Source: Andeanibacterium sp035497315 (GTDB taxonomy: Bacteria; Pseudomonadota; Alphaproteobacteria; Sphingomonadales; Sphingomonadaceae). From it: DNA of 45,824 nucleotides. The stretch covers positions 1 to 45,824 of the forward strand of contig DATJDU010000012.1 in NCBI GenBank assembly GCA_035497315.1. Direction: 5' to 3'. Positions 17,120 to 26,070 of the stretch are shown piece by piece (the first letter of the stretch is position 1; each line of letters starts with the position of its first letter). The position numbers were made by a program, and so were the translations under genes. Below the pieces are notes generated by a model. That model saw nothing but the letters and a program-made list of their open reading frames with translations. It did no database searches and was not told where the DNA came from.

Positions 17120-18061
17120 ATGGCGTTTGACGATCGAATTCTGGACCAGGCTTCTGCCTGGGCGGTACGCATGGCCGACCCTTCATTCGAGGATTGGGAT
17201 GAATTCACCGTCTGGCTGGAATCCGATCCCGCCCATGCCGAGGCATATGATTTTGTGACGGAAGCCGCCGCCGATGCCGCCGATGCGCTGCGGGAAGCAC
17301 CTGAGCTTGGACCCGTCGGCCTGGCGCCTGCGAATGACGATGATGGACCCCGCCTTGTGCGTCGGCGCTGGTTCGGCGGCGCCCTGGCCGCGTCGCTTGC
17401 CGCGCTGGGCGCAGTGGCCCTGTGGCAAATGCAGGGCGGCACCTATATGGTGGAAACTGCCCCGGGCGAAACGCGGATGATCGCGCTGGAGGATGGAAGC
17501 TCCGTGCTGCTGGGTGGCGGCAGCCGGATCGAGCTTGACCGCGGCGATGCCCGTTTTGCCGAGCTGGAGGCCGGGCAGGCGCTGTTCACTGTTCGCCATG
17601 ATGCAGCCAAGCCCTTTCGCGTCGATGTGGGTGAAAACGAGCTGGTCGATCTCGGTACTGTGTTCGACGTCAAGCTGAGCGGCGCAATCACCACAATTGC
17701 CGTCTCCGAAGGTGCGGTGGCCTTCAATCCGCGCGGGCAGAACGTCCGTATCGATCCCGGCCAGGTGCTGACCAGCCAGGCAGGATCGGCCGATTATACG
17801 TTGAGTTCCATCGCTATGGGACAGGTGGGCGAATGGCGCGACGGGCGGCTGACCTTCCGGGACGAGACGCTGGGCGCAGTTGCCGAAGACCTTACCCGCG
17901 CCACCGGCCTTGCTTTCAGCGTGGCGCCCGGTGCTGCCGAGCGGCGTGTTTCGGGCAGCCTGCTGGTTGAACCCCTGCGCGCCGATCCCGCCAGCCTTGG
18001 CCCGCTTCTGGGCGTGGGTGTGCGCAAGGCGGGTGAAGGCTGGGAGATCGAAACAAGGTAA
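17120..18061 (+). CDS. FecR-family anti-sigma factor/transmembrane regulator
   Basis: A 313-residue membrane regulator. The cytoplasmic N-terminus (residues 1-72) has the sigma-binding pattern QASAWAVRMADPSFEDWDEF followed by WLESDPAHAEAY. One membrane segment follows (about 73-96, RRRWFGGALAASLAALGAVA), then a periplasmic FecR domain with TAPGETRMIALEDGSSVLLG and a C-terminal region resembling an STN-type fold (LTFRDETLGAVAEDLTRATG). ATG at 17120 has AGGAGG upstream. It ends one base before the receptor start. It is expected to hold the sigma factor inactive until the receptor signals through its STN domain. Confidence 0.93.
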   Translation: MAFDDRILDQASAWAVRMADPSFEDWDEFTVWLESDPAHAEAYDFVTEAAADAADALREAPELGPVGLAPANDDDGPRLVRRRWFGGALAASLAALGAVALWQMQGGTYMVETAPGETRMIALEDGSSVLLGGGSRIELDRGDARFAELEAGQALFTVRHDAAKPFRVDVGENELVDLGTVFDVKLSGAITTIAVSEGAVAFNPRGQNVRIDPGQVLTSQAGSADYTLSSIAMGQVGEWRDGRLTFRDETLGAVAEDLTRATGLAFSVAPGAAERRVSGSLLVEPLRADPASLGPLLGVGVRKAGEGWEIETR

Positions 18062-18062
18062 G

Positions 18063-20498
18063 ATGCGGCGTTATGCCCTCTTTGCCCTGGCGGCATCGAT
18101 CGCCTCTCCCGTCCAGGCCAAGGGTGTGTCCGTCGACGCGCCCGCAGGCCGTGGGGCGGACGTGGCCGTGGCGATTGCGCGGCAGACCGGCACCAGTATC
18201 GTGCTGGCGGACCCTGCGCTTTCCAATCGGCGAGTTTCGGCGATCAAGGGCAGCTATTCGCCGTCCGGTGCGGTGAAGAAGCTGGCCAGGGCGCTGGGTG
18301 CAAAGGCGATTCCCGCAGGCCAGTCGGGCTGGCGCCTGGTTGCCGATGCTACGCCTCGACGTGCGGCTGCGCGGCCGTCGTCCGGGCGTAGTGGCGCATC
18401 GCGCAAAGCCGCCCCGCCGCCCCACGCGGTATCGACCGAGGATATCGTGGTGATCGGTTCCAAGCGCGATATCGAGCTGGCGCTCTATCCCGGTGCGGTG
18501 GAGATGATCGAGGGCAAGGATCTCACTTTCGGCGGAGCGGGCGGCACTGAAAAGATCATCCAGCGCGCGCCGACGGTTTCGTCCACCCATCTGGGCAGCG
18601 GGCGTAACAAGCTGTTCATTCGCGGGATCGCCGATTCCAGCTTCACCGGGCCGACGCAGGCGACCGTGGGCCAGTATTTCGGCGACCTGCGGCTAAGCTA
18701 TAATGCGCCCGATCCCGATCTGCGCCTTTCCGATCTTGAGCGGGTGGAGATTCTCGAAGGACCGCAAGGCACGCTCTATGGCGCGGGTGCGCTGGGCGGG
18801 ATTCTGCGCATGGTGCCCAACGCACCCGAACCGGGCGTGACGACAGGCACCGCCATGGTCGGCGGCAGCGCCACCCAGCATGGTGCGATGGGCGGCGATG
18901 CCAGTGCCACGATCAACCTGCCGGTCGGCAAGACAGGGGCCCTGCGGGTCACGCTCGATGCGGAGACGCGCGGGGGCTATATCGACAAGCCGCTGCTCGA
19001 CCGCAAGGATGTGAACCGCACCGATGTTTTTGGGGGGCGGGCGGCGCTGCGCTTCGAAGTGGGGGATGACTGGACAATCGACCTTCTCGGCATTGGCCAG
19101 ACCACGAATGGGCACGACAGCCAATATGCCGATCGCGACGGCCCTTCGCTGACACGCGCCGCACAGGTGGACGAAGGGTTCGACGCGGATTTCGCGCAGG
19201 GCCAGATCGTGATCGCGCGCGAATTCGGCGATATCCGCTTCAAGAGTTCCACTGGCCTTACCGGGCAGACGCTGGAGGAACGCTATGATGCGACCGCGCT
19301 CGACGGGGATCCGCGCTTGTTCGTCCAGCGTAACGAGACGAACATGCTGGCCAATGAGACGCGCATCTGGAAGCCCATGACCGACCGGTTCAGTTGGGTT
19401 CTGGGCATGAGCTTCACGCGCAACCACACCACGTTGTCCCGCGCATTGGGCGATCCGGGCAACCTTGCCCCGACCACGGGTGTGCGCAATTCGGTGGACG
19501 AATTCACTGTCTATGGCGAAGGCAGCTACAAGCTGACCGACAATCTCGTGGCGACTGCGGGCGGGCGCTACACCCATTCATGGCTCAGTGGGGAGGGTGA
19601 GGATATCGCCCTTGCCAGCCTGACGCAGGAAAAGGCCCTGATCCTTGCCGCCGCGACGAGCGCCCGCAAGGAAGGGGCCTTCCTGCCTTCCGCCTCGCTG
19701 GTGGCGACCGTGCTGCCCGAAACCACGGTTTTCCTGCGCTATCAGGAAGGCTTCCGCCCTGGCGGGGTCGCAATTGCGAGTGATCTCGTCAATCGCTTCA
19801 AGAACGACCATATCTCGACCATCGAGTTCGGCGCGCGCCATGGCAATCCCAAGCGCGCTCCATTCGATCTGTCGGCCAGCATCTCCTTTACCCGCTGGAC
19901 CGACATCCAGGCCGACTATATCGATAGTTCTGGTTTCCCCACCACCGCCAATATCGGTGACGGACGCATCTGGTCCGCCAGTCTCAAGGGCAGCGTGGAA
20001 GTCACGCCGGGACTGCGGTTCGATGCGGGGCTCACTTTCAATGACAGCCGGGTTTACAATCCGTCGTCCCTGCTGGACTTCACTTTTGGAAGCTTGCCGG
20101 TTTCATCCAACGTAAGCGGGCCGCCGTTGCAGGATGTTACTGTAGGCCGGACCAGCCAGGTGCCCAATATCGCGCGGCTCTCCGGGCGGGTGGGTTTCGC
20201 TTACGATCGCGAGATCGACGAAGACCTGCTCCTGACCGCGCAGGGCTGGGTGAATTATGTCGGCAAGTCGCGCCTTGGCGTGGGCCCTGAACTGGGCGAG
20301 GAGCAGGGCAATTACATCGATAGTGGGCTGACCGTAAGGATCGGCAATGATGCGATGGGTCTGACCCTGGGGCTCACCAACCTTACCGATGAGGAAGGCA
20401 ACCGCTTTGCCCTGGGTACACCCTTTGCAATCGGCCGTGACCAGATCACGCCGCTGCGTCCGCGCACCATCCGCCTGGGGCTCGACGCTGCTTTCTAG
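18063..20498 (+). CDS. TonB-dependent receptor with N-terminal STN signalling domain
   Basis: An 811-residue outer-membrane receptor. After a signal peptide ending VQAKG comes an STN (secretin/TonB short N-terminal) domain at about residues 22-100 (GADVAVAIARQTGTSIVLAD). A Pro/Ala/Arg-rich linker follows, then a plug with RAPTVSSTHLGSGRNKLFIR and LERVEILEGPQGTLYGAGAL, and a barrel ending RLGLDAAF. The STN domain and its place behind sigma and FecR genes mark it as a transducer that reports ligand binding to FecR. The preceding FecR stop is one base upstream. The barrel resembles sphingomonad receptors for organic substrates rather than siderophores, but the ligand is unknown. Confidence 0.94.
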   Translation: MRRYALFALAASIASPVQAKGVSVDAPAGRGADVAVAIARQTGTSIVLADPALSNRRVSAIKGSYSPSGAVKKLARALGAKAIPAGQSGWRLVADATPRRAAARPSSGRSGASRKAAPPPHAVSTEDIVVIGSKRDIELALYPGAVEMIEGKDLTFGGAGGTEKIIQRAPTVSSTHLGSGRNKLFIRGIADSSFTGPTQATVGQYFGDLRLSYNAPDPDLRLSDLERVEILEGPQGTLYGAGALGGILRMVPNAPEPGVTTGTAMVGGSATQHGAMGGDASATINLPVGKTGALRVTLDAETRGGYIDKPLLDRKDVNRTDVFGGRAALRFEVGDDWTIDLLGIGQTTNGHDSQYADRDGPSLTRAAQVDEGFDADFAQGQIVIAREFGDIRFKSSTGLTGQTLEERYDATALDGDPRLFVQRNETNMLANETRIWKPMTDRFSWVLGMSFTRNHTTLSRALGDPGNLAPTTGVRNSVDEFTVYGEGSYKLTDNLVATAGGRYTHSWLSGEGEDIALASLTQEKALILAAATSARKEGAFLPSASLVATVLPETTVFLRYQEGFRPGGVAIASDLVNRFKNDHISTIEFGARHGNPKRAPFDLSASISFTRWTDIQADYIDSSGFPTTANIGDGRIWSASLKGSVEVTPGLRFDAGLTFNDSRVYNPSSLLDFTFGSLPVSSNVSGPPLQDVTVGRTSQVPNIARLSGRVGFAYDREIDEDLLLTAQGWVNYVGKSRLGVGPELGEEQGNYIDSGLTVRIGNDAMGLTLGLTNLTDEEGNRFALGTPFAIGRDQITPLRPRTIRLGLDAAF

Positions 20499-20640
20499 GG
20501 CCAATCGCCGTTCGGCCCATGCCGTCCCCCGAAAATGGCAATTTCCTTTACGGGCTTTAGGCTGGGTCTCCGTCTTTTCCCATGGAAGGCGAGTTCGAGG
20601 CGTCGAAGGTCGCTCTGAGCATCCCCTGGACCGGTTTGCG

Positions 20641-20660
20641 GAACCCTTATGGCAGGGTTC
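20641..20660. repeat. Inverted repeat GAACCC-8-GGGTTC
   Basis: A perfect 6-bp inverted repeat with an 8-base loop (TTATGGCA), eight bases before a much longer hairpin. The pair could form a tandem stem-loop that ends the receptor transcript or protects a mRNA end. Confidence 0.5.
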
Positions 20661-20667
20661 TGATCCC

Positions 20668-20710
20668 TTGGGGGCGGAAGGGTACATGCCCCGTATCCTT
20701 CCGCCCCCAA
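20668..20710. terminator. Long GC-rich hairpin, possible terminator of the STN receptor transcript
   Basis: TTGGGGGCGGAAGG (20668-20681) pairs perfectly with CCTTCCGCCCCCAA (20697-20710). The pairing extends through one G-T pair and TAC/GTA to give about 18 bp around a 7-base loop ATGCCCC. No U-tract follows on either strand, so it is not a textbook intrinsic terminator; it may act with Rho, or as a mRNA-end or protein-binding structure. Confidence 0.45.
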
Positions 20711-20876
20711 CCCTTTCCCTCAGGTAACCCGGTTCTTTCCTTCGGACAGCGTTGCCGCGCGCTTGCGTTAAGGGCTTCATCGTGGAATTGAGGGCCCAAC
20801 CAGAACGGCGTGGACATATGTCCGGCCACTTGATCGCGGCTGCCGAATGGTTGCGACTTTGGGGGAGAAGAAACCG

Positions 20877-22454
20877 ATGCGAAGCTGGAAACTGGGCGGC
20901 TGTGCCCTTCTGCTGGCCGGTACGGCGCTGACGCTTGGAAACGGTGCCCCGGCAGCCAATGTGGCTGCGGCGAAATCGGCACAGGCATGTGCGGCCTTCG
21001 CCGCCACGGCACTGGGGCCGGACGTGAAGATCATCACCGCCATCCATGTCGATGCATCGGATAAGCCCCAGACCGGTCCCGACGGGATGACCGTATCGGC
21101 GCTTCCCGGGCATTGCCGTGTTGAGGGCGTCATCAACGAACGCAAGGGCGCGGGCGGGAAAACCTATGGCATCCGCTTCGCAATCGCCCTGCCGGATCAG
21201 TGGAGCGGCCGCTTTCTGCTGCAGGGCGGCGGCGGCCTGAACGGCACGGTCAATCCGCCGCTTGGCCCGGTAGGCTCCAATGGCCGCCCGGCGCTGGCTC
21301 GCGGCTTCGCAGTGATTTCCAGCGACAGCGGGCATCAGGGGCAAGTGTTCGATTCCAGCTTCATGGCAGATCAGCGCGCCGCGCTGGACTTCGCCGAAAG
21401 CTCCGTGCGCAGCGTGGCGCTGCTGGGCAAGCAGGTGACGCAGAGCTATTACGGCAAGCCCGCTGCCCATAGCTATATGACCGGCTGTTCCACCGGCGGG
21501 CGCGAGGGGATGCTGGCATCCCAGCGCTATCCCGAATTGTTCGACGGCATCATCGTGGGCGCCCCGGCCATGCGGACAGGGGATTCCAACCTCGGCGTGG
21601 AATATACCCAGGTCTTGTTCAACCAGGCTGCGCCGCTGGGCGCCGATGGGAAGCCGGATTTCACCCGGATACTCACGGCGGCCGATCGTTCCACGATCCT
21701 TAACGGCGTTCTCGACCAATGCGATGCGCTGGACGGGCTGAAGGACGGCATGATCGAGAATGTCGCCCAGTGCAATTTCAAGCCGGCCAAACTGCAATGC
21801 ACCGGCGAGAAGAAGGATGGTTGCCTCAGCGCCGGGCAGGTGCGTGCGCTGGAACTGGGCTTTGCCGGCCCCTCAGACAAGGCAGGTTATCCGATCTATG
21901 CCCCGATGGCCTTCGACACGGGGATCGTCTCTACGCCGATGGGCTATCTGCCCACGGGCGGACCGGGCCCCTTCGGCCCGCCAAGCACCGCCACCAGCAT
22001 CGATCTGGACGCGCGCGTCCACGCGATCCGTCAGGATGCCAGCCAGCGACTGACTGACACCAATTACTGGACCAACCTCAACACTTTCCTCGATCGCGGC
22101 GGCAAGATGATGTTCTTCCACGGCGTTTCGGACTTCTGGTTCTCTCCCTTCGCCACATGGGACTGGTATCAGCGCGCATCGACCACCAATGGCGCGGCCT
22201 TCACCGATGCCAGCAGGTTCTACATGGTGCCCGGTATGCTCCATTGTCAGGGCGGCAATTCCTATGACCAGTTCGACATGCTGGGCAGCCTTGTGGACTG
22301 GGTGGAAAGCGGCAAGGCGCCGCAGGAAGTGATCGCCCACCGCAAGAGCACGGTCGAAGCGAGCCGGCCGCTATGCCCCTATCCGTCCCACGCACAATAT
22401 ACCGGCGGAGATCCGAACAAGGCTTCCAGCTTCACCTGCAAGGCGCCTGTCTGA
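20877..22454 (+). CDS. Tannase/feruloyl-esterase-family secreted esterase
   Basis: A 525-residue secreted esterase of the tannase family, whose members cleave gallate, ferulate and other aromatic esters (MHETase also belongs here). The signal peptide ends near residue 27-35 (GAPAANVAA). The catalytic CS-D-HC pattern is clear: TGCSTGGREG with Cys204-Ser205, HGVSDFWFSP with the Asp, and PGMLHCQGG with the His-Cys; the two Cys should form the active-site disulfide. ATG at 20877 is preceded by GGGGGAGAAG. It is the first gene of a three-gene operon with an MFS permease and an NTF2-like protein, so it probably releases a product that the permease imports. The exact ester is unknown. Confidence 0.94.
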   Translation: MRSWKLGGCALLLAGTALTLGNGAPAANVAAAKSAQACAAFAATALGPDVKIITAIHVDASDKPQTGPDGMTVSALPGHCRVEGVINERKGAGGKTYGIRFAIALPDQWSGRFLLQGGGGLNGTVNPPLGPVGSNGRPALARGFAVISSDSGHQGQVFDSSFMADQRAALDFAESSVRSVALLGKQVTQSYYGKPAAHSYMTGCSTGGREGMLASQRYPELFDGIIVGAPAMRTGDSNLGVEYTQVLFNQAAPLGADGKPDFTRILTAADRSTILNGVLDQCDALDGLKDGMIENVAQCNFKPAKLQCTGEKKDGCLSAGQVRALELGFAGPSDKAGYPIYAPMAFDTGIVSTPMGYLPTGGPGPFGPPSTATSIDLDARVHAIRQDASQRLTDTNYWTNLNTFLDRGGKMMFFHGVSDFWFSPFATWDWYQRASTTNGAAFTDASRFYMVPGMLHCQGGNSYDQFDMLGSLVDWVESGKAPQEVIAHRKSTVEASRPLCPYPSHAQYTGGDPNKASSFTCKAPV

Positions 22455-22479
22455 AGCGGCATAAGGGGGGAGGCGAGCG

Positions 22480-23727
22480 ATGGACACACGGCGTTCCTCG
22501 GGCGGCTATCAGGTCCTCCTCGTCACCCTGCTGTGCCTCAATTTCGGCATTCTGTTCTTTGACAGGAATGCGCTCAATTTCCTGATGCCTTTCGTCCAGC
22601 CCGAATTGGGGCTGAACTATACGCAGGTGGGAATGCTCGGATCGGCCCTGTCGCTCACCTGGGCGATTGCGGCGATCTTCGTGGGCTGGCTGTCCGACAA
22701 GGCCGGCAAGCGCAAGATCCTGATCGTTCTTTCCACGCTGCTTTTCTCTGCCTGTTCGGTCGTCTCGGGCTTTGCCTCTTCCTTCCTGATGCTGCTGGGC
22801 GCGCGGCTGGTGATGGGGCTGTCCGAAGGCGGGGTGATGCCGATCAGCCATGCGATGGTTGCGGCGGAAGTTTCGCCCAAATGGCGCGCTCTGGCCATGG
22901 GTGTGACGCAGAATGTCGGTTCCAGCCTGCTGGGTTCCACCGTGGCGCCGCTGGTGCTGGTGCCGGTGGCGATTGCCTGGGGCTGGAGAGAGGCCTTCTT
23001 CATCGCTGCGGTGCCCGGGCTGATCTCAGCTCTGCTGATCGTGTTGTTCGTGGTGGAAAGGACGGTTGCGAAGGCGGAGTCGCGCAAGGCAGGAGATCGC
23101 GCGCCGCTGGCGGAGATCATCGCCAATCGCAATGTCCTTGCCTGCGCGGTGATGGCGGTGCTGCTCGTCTCCTACCTCGTCATCACCTGGGCCTTCATGC
23201 CGCTGGTGCTGGTGCAATACCGCGGGATGGATGAGGGGACGGCAGCCGGACTGATGGCGGTGCTGGGGGTTTCCTCCTTCATCTCCAGCTTCATCGTCAC
23301 CACGATTTCTGATTTCGTCGGGCGCAGGCCGGTGATGGTGATCAGCACATTCATCGGCCTGCTGCTGCCTCTCGGCGCGCTTTATTATGACGGGCCGGTG
23401 TGGATGATGGGGGTGATCTTCTTCATCGGCTGGATGTTCAACGGCATCTTTCCGATGTTCATGGCCACTGTGCCCGCGGAATCGGTTTCGCCCCGACAGG
23501 TCGCCACCGCCATGGGGCTGGTGATGGGCGTGGGCGAGATTCTGGGCGGGGTCTTTTCTCCCTCCATTGCGGGCTGGCTGTCGGATATTTACGGCCTGCA
23601 GGCCCCACTGTGGTTCCTGATGGTGCTGGCGGTGCTGGGCGGCCTGACTGCGCTGTTCCTCAGGGAAACCGCACCGCGCATCGTGGGCCAGCGCCCCGAA
23701 CCGGAATTGCTGGACGATTTTGCATAG
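22480..23727 (+). CDS. MFS permease (anion:cation symporter-like)
   Basis: A 415-residue major facilitator with about twelve membrane segments. After the first helix comes FFDRNALNFLMPFVQPELGL, then loop 2-3 WLSDKAGKRK and the helix-4 motif GLSEGGVMPISHAM, all typical of the ACS (organic anion:cation symporter) family, which imports carboxylates, often aromatic acids. ATG at 22480 is preceded by AAGGGGGGAGG. It lies 25 bp after the tannase gene and 11 bp before the NTF2-like gene. The likely role is inner-membrane uptake of the acid released by the tannase-family enzyme; substrate not determined. Confidence 0.94.
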   Translation: MDTRRSSGGYQVLLVTLLCLNFGILFFDRNALNFLMPFVQPELGLNYTQVGMLGSALSLTWAIAAIFVGWLSDKAGKRKILIVLSTLLFSACSVVSGFASSFLMLLGARLVMGLSEGGVMPISHAMVAAEVSPKWRALAMGVTQNVGSSLLGSTVAPLVLVPVAIAWGWREAFFIAAVPGLISALLIVLFVVERTVAKAESRKAGDRAPLAEIIANRNVLACAVMAVLLVSYLVITWAFMPLVLVQYRGMDEGTAAGLMAVLGVSSFISSFIVTTISDFVGRRPVMVISTFIGLLLPLGALYYDGPVWMMGVIFFIGWMFNGIFPMFMATVPAESVSPRQVATAMGLVMGVGEILGGVFSPSIAGWLSDIYGLQAPLWFLMVLAVLGGLTALFLRETAPRIVGQRPEPELLDDFA

Positions 23728-23738
23728 GATGTTTCCGA

Positions 23739-24359
23739 ATGACTGACACGCTTGCCCAACTCGCGGCGGAAGTTGCCCGTCTGCGCGAAGAGGTCGCCAC
23801 GCTTGGCGCCGCTGCGCGCAAGGCGGAGGATTACCACGCCATCTGCAATCTCCAGGCCGCCTATGGCTATTACGTGGACAAGGGGCGGTGGGACGATGCG
23901 GCCGATCTCTTCGCGCCTGACGGTACTCTGGAACTGGCCGGGCGCGGCGTGTTTGTCGGTCAGGACCGGGTGCGGGCCTATCTGCATCATCTGCCGCCCT
24001 ATGGGCGGGGCGTGCTTTACAACCATATGCAACTCCAGCCGGTGATCCATATCGACAGCGTGGCCGGCACCGCCAAGGGCCGCTGGCGCAGTTTCATGAT
24101 GGTGGGCGCGCTGGGGGCCGAAGCCCGCTGGGGCGAGGCGACTTACGAGAATGAATACAAGCGGGTCGACGGCAAATGGCGCATTACCCTGCTGCACGGC
24201 TTCATGAACATCTACACCGATTACGAACAGGGCTGGCACAAGGGCGGGGTCAAGCTGCTGCGCTCAATCGACGGTCTGCAGCCCGATCTGCCGCCGACGA
24301 TGGAGTATGAGGCTTATCCCGAGCCGGTGATTGCGCCTTATCATTACGACAAGGTTTGA
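23739..24359 (+). CDS. Cytoplasmic NTF2/SnoaL-like protein
   Basis: A 206-residue protein without a signal peptide, so probably cytoplasmic, unlike the three homologues at 2011-4255. The start is a coiled N-terminal helix (LAQLAAEVARLREEVATL), followed by the SnoaL/NTF2-like signature YGYYVDKGRWDDAADLF (42-58), DGTLEL, GVFVGQDRVRAYL and NHMQLQP (95-101). The NHMQ motif is shared with two of the secreted paralogues. Some NTF2-like enzymes of sphingomonads are gamma-formaldehyde lyases acting on lignin dimers (LdpA type), so a lyase or dehydratase role is possible but not shown. It is the last gene of the tannase/MFS operon and ends at a bidirectional terminator. Confidence 0.88.
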   Translation: MTDTLAQLAAEVARLREEVATLGAAARKAEDYHAICNLQAAYGYYVDKGRWDDAADLFAPDGTLELAGRGVFVGQDRVRAYLHHLPPYGRGVLYNHMQLQPVIHIDSVAGTAKGRWRSFMMVGALGAEARWGEATYENEYKRVDGKWRITLLHGFMNIYTDYEQGWHKGGVKLLRSIDGLQPDLPPTMEYEAYPEPVIAPYHYDKV

Positions 24360-24375
24360 TTTCGGTACAAAGAAG

Positions 24376-24401
24376 AAGGGGCCCCGTTTCCGGGACCCCT
24401 T
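24376..24401. terminator. Bidirectional hairpin terminator between convergent operons
   Basis: AAGGGG-C-CCCG pairs with CGGG-A-CCCCTT around a TTTC loop, with one C/A mismatch. It is followed by TCGTTTC on the plus strand and, read the other way, by TTCTTCTTTG. It lies 17 bp after the NTF2-like stop and 28 bp after the end of the convergent tannase gene. Confidence 0.75.
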
Positions 24402-24428
24402 TCGTTTCGGCGCAGACTCCGTTCCGCC

Positions 24429-26057
24429 TCAGACTTTGGGCGGGGCCTTGCAGTCGAAATTCTTGGCTTCCGACTGATCGCCGGAACCCTTGTAGGTCGG
24501 CACAAGCGGATAGGGGCAGAGCGGCCGGGTGAGCGGTGGCAGGGCCGGGGCGGCAGGGCCGGGACCCATGGCGGGCATGGGAACTCGCGCCGCCACGATC
24601 CGGCGCGGGGCATTGCCGCTGGTCGCCCATTGGTCGACCACGCCCAGCGTATCGAAGGAGGACGCTCCTTCGCCGCCGGAGCAATGTTCCATTCCCGGTA
24701 CCATGAACAGCCGCACCTGGTCGCGCGCCTGATCGAGCGGCAGCGTGCGGTAGAGCGAGCTGAAAAATTCCACCGTATTGTTCGCCGGGATCAGACCGTC
24801 GGACCAGCCATGGCTAAGCAACAGCTTGCCGCCGCGTGCGAAGAAGGGCCTCAGGTCGGAAGGCGTGACGTCCAGAATATCCTTGCCGTAGAAATGGGCA
24901 CGAGTGGAATCCGCGCCATAATCGAAGCTGCGCCAGTCCCAGTTCGGCCGGTCGGCGAAGACCAGCATGCTCATATAGGTCAGCGCCACGGGGAAGGGCG
25001 CATCGCCGCCCGTCAGCGCGGCCAGCTGAAGCTCCGACCCGCGCGGGAATCCGGGGAATAGGATCTGGCCCGAACGCGGTTCCTTCACCCCTTCATAGAT
25101 CGCGCGCATCGACACGACCTGATCGGCATTGAGGCAGCTCTCGTTCGAACCCGATTTGCACAGCAACTCGCCCGGATCGAAATTGCAGGCATCGGGGCGG
25201 GAGATGATCCCGTCGGCCAGCCCGTCCAGCTTGTCGCACTGGGCGACGGCGGCCTTGTGCACCAGGCCGAGCGCGGCGGGCGTCAGCTTGGATTGCGGGG
25301 TGCGCTGCGACTGGTAACCCGCCCACAAGGACTGGGTCATCAACTGGGTCATCGGATTGGCCGGCGCCATGGCCGAGATCGCGTCATAATCCTCGGGATA
25401 GCGGAAGGCCGCCATCAGGCCCTGCCGCCCGCCGGTGGAGCAGCTGTTCCAGAAGGAAAGGCTGGGGCCCTTGCCGTAATAGTCCCTGATCGCCGCCTTG
25501 GCTGTCACCGTCATCTGGTGCACGGCACGATGGCCGAAATCGATCAGCTTCTGGGTATGGCCCATGGCCCATTCGGCCGTCAGCCCGCTGCCGGTATGGC
25601 CAGTGTCGGTAGTGGCCACCGCATATCCGCGCGAAAGCGGATCGGCGAGCTGAGAATAGCTGAGCTGGCCCGCCCAGATGCCATTGCCGATGCCCACGAA
25701 CTTGCCATTCCAGCCACTCGCCGGAAGCCAGACTTCCACCTTGATGTCGGAATCCGAAGTGGGCGTGAGAGTGGCCTGAACGCGGCAGAAGGATGGCAGA
25801 TCCTTATAGACCGCGTTGGCTACACCCGGAGGTGGCCCGAAAGGCGCGGCCGGCTGCTCGAACGCGCCGGGCGCCACGAGCTGGGCCGATGTGACCTTTC
25901 CCTTGTCGAGCTGGAGCCCCGTAAGCTCGTTGCAATCCTTGGCCGAAGCCGGATTGGCGAATGCCAGCGCCGCCGCACTCGTCGCCAGACCCAGCGCGAT
26001 CCGCATGCACTTCCTCAACTTGCGTTGGCCCCCGCGATCACCTTGCCCCATAATCAT
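24429..26057 (-). CDS. Tannase/feruloyl-esterase-family secreted esterase (second copy)
   Basis: A 542-residue secreted esterase of the tannase family, distant from the one at 20877. The N-terminus MIMGQGDRGGQRKLRKCMRI is followed by a hydrophobic stretch ending NPASAKD, giving a long signal region; a shorter start at the Met near residue 18 (KCMRIALG) is possible. The catalytic pattern CS-D-HC is present: NSCSTGGRQG, SHGWSDGLIP, PGMEHCSGGEG. ATG at 26057 follows GGGGGTGAGG, 13 bp after the stop of the PQQ-dehydrogenase. It is the last gene of the leftward AraC-MFS-PQQ-tannase cluster. It probably hydrolyses an aromatic or related ester in the periplasm. Confidence 0.93.
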   Translation of the reverse strand: MIMGQGDRGGQRKLRKCMRIALGLATSAAALAFANPASAKDCNELTGLQLDKGKVTSAQLVAPGAFEQPAAPFGPPPGVANAVYKDLPSFCRVQATLTPTSDSDIKVEVWLPASGWNGKFVGIGNGIWAGQLSYSQLADPLSRGYAVATTDTGHTGSGLTAEWAMGHTQKLIDFGHRAVHQMTVTAKAAIRDYYGKGPSLSFWNSCSTGGRQGLMAAFRYPEDYDAISAMAPANPMTQLMTQSLWAGYQSQRTPQSKLTPAALGLVHKAAVAQCDKLDGLADGIISRPDACNFDPGELLCKSGSNESCLNADQVVSMRAIYEGVKEPRSGQILFPGFPRGSELQLAALTGGDAPFPVALTYMSMLVFADRPNWDWRSFDYGADSTRAHFYGKDILDVTPSDLRPFFARGGKLLLSHGWSDGLIPANNTVEFFSSLYRTLPLDQARDQVRLFMVPGMEHCSGGEGASSFDTLGVVDQWATSGNAPRRIVAARVPMPAMGPGPAAPALPPLTRPLCPYPLVPTYKGSGDQSEAKNFDCKAPPKV

Positions 26058-26070
26058 GCCCTCACCCCCG

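Larger units (their letters stand above)
20499..20876. other. Intergenic region with two strong hairpins, otherwise no gene seen
   Basis: This 378-bp gap separates the receptor gene from the tannase operon. It has no ORF with a ribosome-binding site and coding character. It contains GGGCC/GGCCC around 20499-20519, a hairpin at 20641-20660 and a long one at 20668-20710 (annotated separately). The last 60 bases should contain the promoter of the tannase operon, but no clear -35/-10 pair was found. Confidence 0.6.

Noticed and set aside
6535..20498. Siderophore or haem uptake function of the two TonB receptors
   Set aside because: No siderophore biosynthesis, haem or iron genes nearby; the neighbours are esterases and dehydrogenases. 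Iron is not excluded for the STN-type receptor.
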